Of a DNA stretch of 10,509 bases, positions 5,075 through 10,509 are shown one piece after another (the stretch's first letter is position 1; each line of letters opens with the position of its first letter). The stretch covers positions 1 through 10,509 of the forward strand of contig QMVO01000037.1 in NCBI GenBank assembly GCA_003661125.1, in the 5' to 3' direction. The notes below the pieces were generated by a model. That model was not told the origin of the DNA. It made no database searches and was given only the letters and a program-made list of their open reading frames with translations. Origin of the DNA: Methanosarcinales archaeon. GTDB taxonomy: Archaea > Halobacteriota > Syntropharchaeia > Alkanophagales > Methanospirareceae. A program made the translations under genes and the position numbers.

Positions 5075-6823
5075 ATGGAAAGGGAAGTAATTGGGATTGA
5101 TTTTGGTACGACAAATTCAGCTGCAGCGTTTATCGAATTCGATGTGGCATCAATTATAGAGAACGGAGAAGGTGAGCGTGTAACACCTTCGGTTGTGTAT
5201 TTCAAAGAGGATGGGAAGGTGGTAGTGGGTAGTGTGGCAAAGCGGAATATAATTGCAAATCCAGAGCGCACAGTAAAGTCAATAAAGAGGCTTATGGGTA
5301 CTGACCACAGGGTGCAAATAGGAAACGAGTCATATCCTCCGGAGTATGTAGGAGCACACATAATAAAAAAACTCGTTCAGGACGCCGAGAAGCGAGTTGG
5401 GATCACTTTTACCGATGCCATCATCACGGTTCCCGCGTATTTCATGGATCCGCAGCGGCAGGCGGTTAAGGATACGGGGGAGATTGCGGGCTTGAACGTG
5501 CTTGGAATATTAAACGAGCCAACAGCGGCTGCATTGGCTTTTGGGTATGAAGAGGAGGAAGAGCGGAGGATTCTGGTCTATGACTTCGGTGGTGGCACGT
5601 TTGACGTTTCTGTTCTTACCATAGGGGGTGGCTTCTTCGATGTTGATGCCACGAGTGGCGATAACCATTTAGGTGGGGACGATATCGATGCACGAATCGA
5701 GGAGTTCATGCTGAATAAAATAAAAGAGAAGCATGGAATAGACCTGAAAAAGAAGCGCGAAGAGAACCGTGCTTTGCTTCAATCGTTACGAGAAGAAGCG
5801 GAACGAGTGAAGATAGAACTGTCGAGCAAAGAAAAGGCAACGGTTAATTTGCCTTTCGTTGGTAAAGGTAAACGAGGCGCATCAGTTGCGTTCAGCTATG
5901 AGCTTTCAAGGCAGGAATTCAGCGAATTAATTGCGGATTTTATTGAACGGACAAGAAAGCCGATGGAGCAGGCGCTTGAGGATGCAGCACTTCAGCCTGG
6001 GGACATTGACGATGTCATTTTAGTTGGTGGAACCACGTACATACCCGCAATAAAGGAGTACGTGCGTGAGTTCTTTGGCAAAGAGCCGGAGCAGAAAGTG
6101 AATCCGATAGAAGTAGTTGCACGTGGAGCGGCGGTTGCCACACTGAAGGAGGGCATAAAGGAAAAAGAGAAACCGGGAAAAATAAGGAGACCGGTGGAAA
6201 TAAGCGATGTCATTTCTCGCTCACTCGGTGTGTTGACCTTCGATGGGACTGTTCCAAAGATTATTACGCGCAATACAAAGATTCCTATCACGCAGACGGA
6301 GTTATATACAAATCCGGTGGACTACATGGATGAGGGTGTGGTAGCAGTATACCAGGGAGAAAGCTTGTATCCAGAAGAGGAGGGTTTTTTGGGCGAGTTC
6401 TTGTTTGAAATAGAGCCGAAACCGGCAGGCGAATCAAGAATTGACATCTCCTTTACAGTAGGCGAGGAGTTTGGCATTTTGCACGTTACTGCTCATGACC
6501 ACGACTCGGGCAACGAGCGAACGGTAAAGATGGAGGCAGTTGGCAGGCTGACAAAGGAGGAGAAGAACAGGTGGATGAAAAAAATGGTCCGGATGCATGC
6601 AGTAAAGGTGAGAGTGGTGAATGTGGAAACGGAAGATGCGCTCCGCTACTATCTCAATCCAATTTCACGTATCGGAGATGCGAGGAAGGACCTGATGAGA
6701 AAAGGTATTTTAAGCGAAGGTATGGGCATTTTTTACAAGGAAAAAGAACTTGCCGATGAAGAGCGCGTTAAAGACACAGGTATTAAGGATGGTGCTGTGC
6801 TGGAATTAAGGCAAAGGAAGTGA
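5075..6823 (+). CDS. dnaK: Divergent Hsp70 (DnaK-like) with helical lid replaced by a ubiquitin-like domain
   Basis: This 582-residue Hsp70 compares with about 610-640 for normal DnaK. The ATPase domain (1-370) shows IDFGTTNS (8-15), the catalytic Lys in SIKRLMG (Lys71), VPAYF (119-123), NEPTAAALAFGY (147-158), YDFGGGTFDVS (169-179) and LVGGTTYIPA (316-325). It lacks the roughly 24-residue insertion of Gram-negative DnaK, as other archaeal Hsp70s do. Two oddities are Asn197 where DnaK has Thr199 (GDNHLGG) and a linker reading VEISDV (374-379) instead of VLLLDV. The substrate-binding beta domain (381-490) is recognisable, including ITRNTKIPI and EFGILHVTAHDHDSG. After the first turns of helix A (491-509) the lid is missing. 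Residues 510-582 instead match ubiquitin in order: beta hairpin, helix with ARKDLMRKG, then IFYKEKELAD and KDTGIKDGAVLELR. There is no terminal Gly-Gly. Its stop overlaps the GTG of the J-like gene. Confidence 0.93.
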   Translation: MEREVIGIDFGTTNSAAAFIEFDVASIIENGEGERVTPSVVYFKEDGKVVVGSVAKRNIIANPERTVKSIKRLMGTDHRVQIGNESYPPEYVGAHIIKKLVQDAEKRVGITFTDAIITVPAYFMDPQRQAVKDTGEIAGLNVLGILNEPTAAALAFGYEEEEERRILVYDFGGGTFDVSVLTIGGGFFDVDATSGDNHLGGDDIDARIEEFMLNKIKEKHGIDLKKKREENRALLQSLREEAERVKIELSSKEKATVNLPFVGKGKRGASVAFSYELSRQEFSELIADFIERTRKPMEQALEDAALQPGDIDDVILVGGTTYIPAIKEYVREFFGKEPEQKVNPIEVVARGAAVATLKEGIKEKEKPGKIRRPVEISDVISRSLGVLTFDGTVPKIITRNTKIPITQTELYTNPVDYMDEGVVAVYQGESLYPEEEGFLGEFLFEIEPKPAGESRIDISFTVGEEFGILHVTAHDHDSGNERTVKMEAVGRLTKEEKNRWMKKMVRMHAVKVRVVNVETEDALRYYLNPISRIGDARKDLMRKGILSEGMGIFYKEKELADEERVKDTGIKDGAVLELRQRK

Positions 6824-7986
6824 GATGGAGGATGGGGGAAGAGAAGAGGGCGTATGACGAATGGATGCGACTTTACACCTGTGATGACCCGTACTGGGAA
6901 GTCCCCTCACGATACATGGACCGGTCGAGAGTAGGAGGGCAGGAAAAAAAGCTCGAAAAGTTTGATCGACTCTATCCGGGCTGCGTAGACGACCTGTTCG
7001 ATGGGTTGCCGACCTATTACGGTGTGCTTTGTGTATCAAAAAACGATTCGCGAGAGGCAATTGAAAAAGCGTATGAGCGCAAGAAGAAGTGCTCGGTTTA
7101 TCCCGACGATGTGATTGAACGAGCATACGAGATGCTAAGCGACAAGAAAAAGCGCTCTGCTTACAATGAGATTATAAGCACGTTCCAGAAAGTACTAATG
7201 GGGTTCACGGCGGTTGACAAGCGAGAGATAGCGGAGGACCACGATGAATGGTTAGAGCGTGAAAAAAAGCGTGCTACAATGGAGTATATCATGGAAAATC
7301 ACGGTGCTTGGCTTTACCTTTTCTCTCGAGGTGCACCCACATTTTATGAACTCCTGGGTGTGAACAGGGCGAAGCAAAAAAAAGGGAAAGTAAGAAGTAA
7401 AAAGAAGAACGTGGACCCCCGATTAGTAGAAGAGATCTGTAGAATACTGAATAACCCACAGTTGAGGTTTGAATATGATTTCATGATTGACGAGCTGAGT
7501 AAAATCTTTGCTGAGAGCCCTTTCGTGAATGAACTCTCTCAGCACTTGCGTGGTCTTGGAGCAGTATCCCGAAGGAAAAAAACGTTTTTGAAAGGCAAAG
7601 ATGCCGCGTATTTAATGGTGCTCAAATATTACGATTATTTAGAACGGTATGAGGAAATAAAAACCAAATACCGGGAATGGTGGGAATACACGGGTAATAA
7701 AACGTTTTATGATGTGTTAAACCTCGATGTGGCTTCGATCCCATCTGACAGACGAGAAGCAGAGGATGTTATTAGGAATGCATATAAAGAAAAGAAGCGC
7801 ACGGAGGAGATAAACCTTGCATACAGCGTTTTAAAGAATTCCAGGTTGAGAAAGGACTACAATTGGCTGTTAAAGCACGAAAAATGGTTAAAAGTGATGC
7901 ACGAATTAGATATAGAGGAGGTAGATGATGCGCAAATAAATGAGGTGATGGAAATGGCTGATAAGTGCTGCGCGGGTAATTGTTAG
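6820..7986 (+). CDS. Three-repeat degenerate J-domain protein (DnaJ-like, no HPD)
   Basis: This 388-residue protein has three J-domain-like segments, spaced 109 and 121 residues apart and each preceded by a Trp/Glu-rich helical leader. J1 (65-117) has TYYGVLCVS, KAYERKKK, RAYEMLSD and KKRSAYNE. J2 (174-222) has TFYELLGVN and LRFEYDFM. J3 (295-350) has TFYDVLNLD, RNAYKEKK, LAYSVLKN and LRKDYNWL. None has the His-Pro-Asp needed to trigger Hsp70 ATPase: J1 reads Tyr94-Pro-Asp near that place, J2 has VDP (198-200), and in J3 the loop is deleted. There are no zinc fingers or DnaJ C-terminal substrate domains. The tail is Cys-rich (DKCCAGNC). The GTG at 6820 overlaps the dnaK stop (GTGA), indicating coupling. 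An ATG at 6832 would shorten it by four residues, but GGAGG abuts it directly. It probably binds the neighbouring Hsp70 in a non-canonical way (inference). Confidence 0.8.
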   Translation: MRWRMGEEKRAYDEWMRLYTCDDPYWEVPSRYMDRSRVGGQEKKLEKFDRLYPGCVDDLFDGLPTYYGVLCVSKNDSREAIEKAYERKKKCSVYPDDVIERAYEMLSDKKKRSAYNEIISTFQKVLMGFTAVDKREIAEDHDEWLEREKKRATMEYIMENHGAWLYLFSRGAPTFYELLGVNRAKQKKGKVRSKKKNVDPRLVEEICRILNNPQLRFEYDFMIDELSKIFAESPFVNELSQHLRGLGAVSRRKKTFLKGKDAAYLMVLKYYDYLERYEEIKTKYREWWEYTGNKTFYDVLNLDVASIPSDRREAEDVIRNAYKEKKRTEEINLAYSVLKNSRLRKDYNWLLKHEKWLKVMHELDIEEVDDAQINEVMEMADKCCAGNC

Positions 7987-8004
7987 ACTGCCTGAAAAAC
8001 GTTT

Positions 8005-9024
8005 ATGAACATTCTTTCCATAGACATCGGAGCGGGAACGCAGGACATAATGGTGTATAACGAAGAAAGGGGATTCGCGAATGCTTACAAGCTCGTTCTA
8101 CCTTCACCTACTCGCTTCTTCGCCGAGGAGGTAAGGAGATCAAAAGAGGATTTGGTAATCTCTGGTTACACAATGGGCGGCGGTCCCTTTACCCGTGCAG
8201 TGCTCGAGCATCTCAGGAAATACAAGGTTTATATGACTGAAATAGCCGCAAAAACGCTTAGAGACGATTTGGAGATCGTTAAAAGTTACGGAATAGAGAT
8301 AATATCCGAGGATGAAGTAGAGAGCTTGAGTGAAAAAGCGAAGCCAATAAGAATCTCGGATGTAAATCTCCGACTCTTGCCGTTTCTTTCTTCTTTTGGC
8401 GTGGATATATCGTTTGACGTTATCGCAATAGCAGTTCAGGACCACGGAGTAGCTCCTCCGGGCGTTACCGATAGAGAAAACAGATTCCGTTTAATCGAGG
8501 AAAAAGTAGGCGGAGGGATAGAATCCTTTGCTTATCTTGACGGTGTGCCGGAAAACCTTAGCAGGATGCATTCGATTTTTGAATCGCTAAAAAGATGGCA
8601 TAAAGGGCATATCCTTTTGGTGGATACAGGACCTGCTGCGGTCTTAGGCTCGATAGAAGACGAAAGAGTGAAGGAAAAGAAGCATTGCATTTGCATAAAT
8701 GTAGGAAATGCGCATACTATTGCGATGTCCTTGATTGAGAAACGAATAGCGGGTGTGATTGAGCACCATACAAAACTCCTCGATAAACAAAAACTCAAGT
8801 ACTATATAAATAAACTTTCGCAGGGTAAACTAACCTTTAAAGAGGTTTTTGATGACGGTGGACATGGCGCATTGGTAATAGATGAGAATCAACCAGAGAT
8901 AATATCGTTAACGGGACCAAAGAGGGCAAAAATGAAAGGGCTTGGCATTTTCTCCGCTCCTGCTGGCGACATGATGATGACGGGACCTGTTGGATTGATA
9001 AAAGCGGCGTTGAAACTTCTTTGA
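8005..9024 (+). CDS. DUF1786 family protein, ASKHA-like nucleotide-binding fold
   Basis: This 339-residue protein matches the DUF1786 family (PF08735), found in methanogens and other anaerobes. It is often labelled 'pyruvate formate-lyase activating-like' in databases, a name without good support here: there is no radical-SAM CxxxCxxC motif. The N-terminal DIGAGTQD (7-14) is a phosphate-1 loop like those of the acetate kinase / Hsp70 / actin superfamily. DTGPAAVLG (207-215) and NVGNAHT (232-238) would serve as later nucleotide-contact loops. Other conserved-looking blocks are VQDHG (144-148), EHHTKLL (253-259), DDGGHGA (283-289) and GDMMMTGPVGL (321-331). It begins 18 nt after the J-like gene without a clear Shine-Dalgarno site and may belong to the same transcript. 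Function is unknown; a kinase or ATPase activity is inference from fold only. Confidence 0.85.
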   Translation: MNILSIDIGAGTQDIMVYNEERGFANAYKLVLPSPTRFFAEEVRRSKEDLVISGYTMGGGPFTRAVLEHLRKYKVYMTEIAAKTLRDDLEIVKSYGIEIISEDEVESLSEKAKPIRISDVNLRLLPFLSSFGVDISFDVIAIAVQDHGVAPPGVTDRENRFRLIEEKVGGGIESFAYLDGVPENLSRMHSIFESLKRWHKGHILLVDTGPAAVLGSIEDERVKEKKHCICINVGNAHTIAMSLIEKRIAGVIEHHTKLLDKQKLKYYINKLSQGKLTFKEVFDDGGHGALVIDENQPEIISLTGPKRAKMKGLGIFSAPAGDMMMTGPVGLIKAALKLL

Positions 9025-9029
9025 TAAAG

Positions 9030-9048
9030 CTTTTCTTTTTAAGAAAAG
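9030..9048 (+). terminator. Possible hairpin between the DUF1786 and methyltransferase genes
   Basis: CTTTTCTT (9030-9037) and AAGAAAAG (9041-9048) are perfect inverted repeats around a TTT loop, in the 38-nt gap between the genes. The T-rich left arm could also act as an archaeal T-tract terminator for the chaperone/DUF1786 transcript. The stem is AT-rich and weak, so the role is uncertain. Confidence 0.35.
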
Positions 9049-9062
9049 GTTTGGGGTAAGAG

Positions 9063-10409
9063 ATGGTAAAAGGACCTGAGAGGGGATTAGACTTAGGATA
9101 CGATGCAAAGACAATTACGAATAGAATAAAAAAATACGTGACGAAAGAGAGCACCGAAGAAGACCTGAAGATAAAAGTTGAGAGTTGGATACAGGAGGTA
9201 ATCCCCAAGTTTTTTGAACCAGGAAAAGAGCCGGAAGTAGCTTACGAGCATAGAACAACAATTTCAGGGAAAAAAGAAGATGCACTCTACGGGACGGTCA
9301 TCATCGAATACAAAGCACCAAAGAAATTGGCTAAGGATAGCGAGTTTATTAAAGCGAAAGAGCAAATTATTGAGTATATAAAAGAAGAAGCGGGTGGCAA
9401 AGCAGAAAATTTTGGTAAATTCTTCGGCGTGATTTTAGATGGCTATAAAATCTCGTTCGTCAGGCTCAGAAGGAATCAATGGGTGGTGAACGAACCGACA
9501 GAACTAAGCGAAGAATCGGTTTACAGGCTATTGGAAGCCATCATAGCATTGAAAAGAAAAGCAATAGATGCTGATTTCTTATTGACTGATTTCGGTCCTG
9601 AGAGCGAAACGAGTGAGAAGGTCATTTCCGTTTTATACGAAGCGATGGAGAAGTCGAAGTCGTCGAGGACGGAAATGCTTTTCCTGGATTGGAAACGCGT
9701 GTTTTCGCAGGTCTGTGCCTATTCGCCGAGCAAGTTAGAAGGTATGGTAGAGCATTACGGAGTGGCGAAAGGTAAGAATAAGAAAGTGGACGTGGAGAAA
9801 CTGATGTTTGCAGTCCACACTTATTACACGCTGGTGATGAAATTATTGACTTCAGAAGTGATTTCGTTCTTCAATCCTGTTTTCGGGTCGCCGTTGCAGC
9901 GAATAGAGAGTGCGTATTATAGAAGTAGAGAAGATTTGAGGGCAGAGCTGCTCGATCTGGAGGAAGGCGGGATAATAGCAAAGATAGGGATAAGGAACTT
10001 TTTAGAAGCAGACTATTTCGCATGGTATTTAGACGAATGGAACGAAGATGTAGTGAAGGGAGTGATGGAAATTGTAAGGAAGTTATGGGATTACGACCCT
10101 GCAACGGTTGAATTGGAACCCGATAGGGTGAAGGATTTGTTCAAGCGGTTATATCAGAATCTGGTGCCGAAGCGCGTGCGGCATGACCTTGGCGAGTATT
10201 TCACACCTGATTGGCTTGCGGAACTCGTGCTGAAAGAGGTGGAATACGATGGCGACTTAGAGAGAAGGGTTCTTGATCCCGCATGCGGTTCCGGGACGTT
10301 TCTGGTGCTGGCGATAAAAGAGGCAAAGAATTATGCGGAAGAGCATTTCGTAACCGATAAGAGCGAATTGTTGAGAAAAATAGTAGGGAAAAATTCCCAA
10401 ATGGGATAA
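9063..10409 (+). CDS. Truncated type IIG-like restriction endonuclease / N6-adenine DNA methyltransferase
   Basis: This is the N-terminal 448 residues of what should be a roughly 900-1300-residue protein. Residues about 30-130 resemble a PD-(D/E)XK nuclease, with Asp73 and then E82-Y-K84 on the strand after it. A helical connector (about 140-360) follows. The methyltransferase domain then begins with LGEYFTPDWLAELVL (376-390, motif X region) and DPACGSGTF (405-413, SAM-binding motif I). The frame continues only to LLRKIVG and then KNSQMG before a stop, where relatives continue into G-F/I-D-L-N-P. The catalytic motif IV (NPPY) and any target-recognition domain are therefore missing, so modification activity is not expected; residual nuclease activity without a target-recognition domain seems unlikely. 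The ATG at 9063 has only a weak G-rich site upstream. The break coincides with a pair of short inverted repeats, suggesting insertion of foreign DNA. Confidence 0.82.
   Translation: MVKGPERGLDLGYDAKTITNRIKKYVTKESTEEDLKIKVESWIQEVIPKFFEPGKEPEVAYEHRTTISGKKEDALYGTVIIEYKAPKKLAKDSEFIKAKEQIIEYIKEEAGGKAENFGKFFGVILDGYKISFVRLRRNQWVVNEPTELSEESVYRLLEAIIALKRKAIDADFLLTDFGPESETSEKVISVLYEAMEKSKSSRTEMLFLDWKRVFSQVCAYSPSKLEGMVEHYGVAKGKNKKVDVEKLMFAVHTYYTLVMKLLTSEVISFFNPVFGSPLQRIESAYYRSREDLRAELLDLEEGGIIAKIGIRNFLEADYFAWYLDEWNEDVVKGVMEIVRKLWDYDPATVELEPDRVKDLFKRLYQNLVPKRVRHDLGEYFTPDWLAELVLKEVEYDGDLERRVLDPACGSGTFLVLAIKEAKNYAEEHFVTDKSELLRKIVGKNSQMG
10386..10405. repeat. Two overlapping short inverted repeats at the methyltransferase break
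   Basis: GGGAA-AAA-TTCCC (10386-10398) and CCCA-AA-TGGG (10396-10405) overlap at their CCC. They start exactly where the methyltransferase similarity ends (after Ile-Val-Gly). They could be the terminal structure of an insertion element; the other end is outside the window. Confidence 0.4.
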
Positions 10410-10423
10410 AGGTATATTTCCTC

Positions 10424-10439
10424 CATATTTTCATATTTT
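10424..10439. repeat. 8-bp tandem direct repeat
   Basis: CATATTTT occurs twice back to back (10424-10431, 10432-10439) in the non-coding stretch after the methyltransferase break. It may be low-complexity sequence or part of an element end. Confidence 0.5.
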
Positions 10440-10454
10440 GTATGCACACATAAA

Positions 10455-10509
10455 TTACTTTGCATTACCATCACCCCCATTGAACTCTGAATAGATGTTG
10501 AGATATTCC
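10455..10509 (-). CDS. C-terminal end of an unidentified minus-strand gene (partial)
   Basis: On the minus strand an open frame enters from beyond the window end and stops at the TAA at 10455-10457, encoding EYLNIYSEFNGGDGNAK. Of the two other minus-strand frames, the one I traced has an early stop. The fragment is too short to assign to a family; a transposase C-terminus is suggested only by the context of the interrupted methyltransferase gene. Confidence 0.35.
   Translation of the reverse strand, partial: EYLNIYSEFNGGDGNAK

Larger units (their letters stand above)
10389..10509 (-). mobile_element. Possible end of an insertion element disrupting the methyltransferase gene
   Basis: The methyltransferase frame loses family similarity at about 10388. 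The next 65 nt are AT-rich and non-coding, with short inverted repeats and an 8-bp tandem repeat. An opposite-strand frame ends at 10455, as would be expected for the 3' end of a transposase gene close to the element terminus. No transposase motif can be read in the 17 visible residues, so this is inference from architecture. A simple deletion or rearrangement junction is the main alternative. Confidence 0.35.

Noticed and set aside
6571..6759. 62-residue plus-strand frame inside the Ubl region of the Hsp70 gene
   Set aside because: It might have meant that the Ubl segment arises from a frameshift, but the main frame is continuous and gives the ubiquitin-like pattern, whereas this alternate frame gives no recognisable lid or other domain.
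7012..7170. Treating the J-like protein as a canonical DnaJ
   Set aside because: No His-Pro-Asp, no Gly/Phe region, no CxxCxGxG zinc repeats and no DnaJ C-terminal domain.
8005..9024. Pyruvate formate-lyase activating enzyme as the name for the DUF1786 protein
   Set aside because: There is no radical-SAM cysteine motif; the visible motifs are nucleotide-binding loops of the ASKHA type.
1..10509. tRNA genes, rRNA genes or a CRISPR array
   Set aside because: No cloverleaf, rRNA-like conserved block or regularly spaced repeat was seen on reading both strands; a dedicated search was not possible.

Overview
The window looks archaeal, most likely from a euryarchaeote of the methanogen / anaerobic-alkane-oxidiser type; that lineage guess is low confidence. 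The evidence is ribosomal protein S19e followed by a PDCD5-family DNA-binding protein, a stand-alone TRAM-domain protein, a DUF1786 protein, AT-rich TATA-like promoters with very short leaders, and a T-rich terminator. Coding density is high and no tRNA, rRNA or CRISPR was seen.

Layout: (1) 1-341, a small TRAM protein on the plus strand behind a possible hairpin leader. (2) 409-3043, a minus-strand pair, gatB (tRNA amidotransferase subunit B) followed 16-25 nt downstream by an iron-type alcohol dehydrogenase. (3) A 64-nt divergent promoter region. (4) 3108-3873, rps19e and the PDCD5 gene, overlapping by 11 nt. (5) 3896-7986, a tightly packed chaperone cluster: grpE-like, dnaK-like, then a J-like gene whose start overlaps the dnaK stop. 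(6) 8005-9024, a DUF1786 protein with an ASKHA-like nucleotide-binding fold. (7) 9063-10409, the N-terminal part of a nuclease-methyltransferase (type IIG-like) that stops just after SAM-binding motif I. It seems to be cut by foreign DNA whose opposite-strand reading frame runs off the window end.

The main discovery is the chaperone cluster, in which all three Hsp70-machine components are remodelled. The GrpE homologue carries about 200 extra residues of C-terminal coiled coil. The Hsp70 has a normal nucleotide-binding domain and substrate-binding beta domain, but its helical lid is replaced by about 70 residues that read as a ubiquitin-like beta-grasp domain without a terminal di-glycine. 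The third protein carries three J-domain-like repeats, none with an intact HPD motif. The Hsp70 also has a weakened interdomain linker and an Asn where the conserved phosphate-site Thr is expected. Together they suggest a dedicated, divergent Hsp70 system, perhaps a scaffolded or degradation-coupled one, rather than the general KJE folding machine. Gene identities come from motifs I can read; the functional interpretation is inference.
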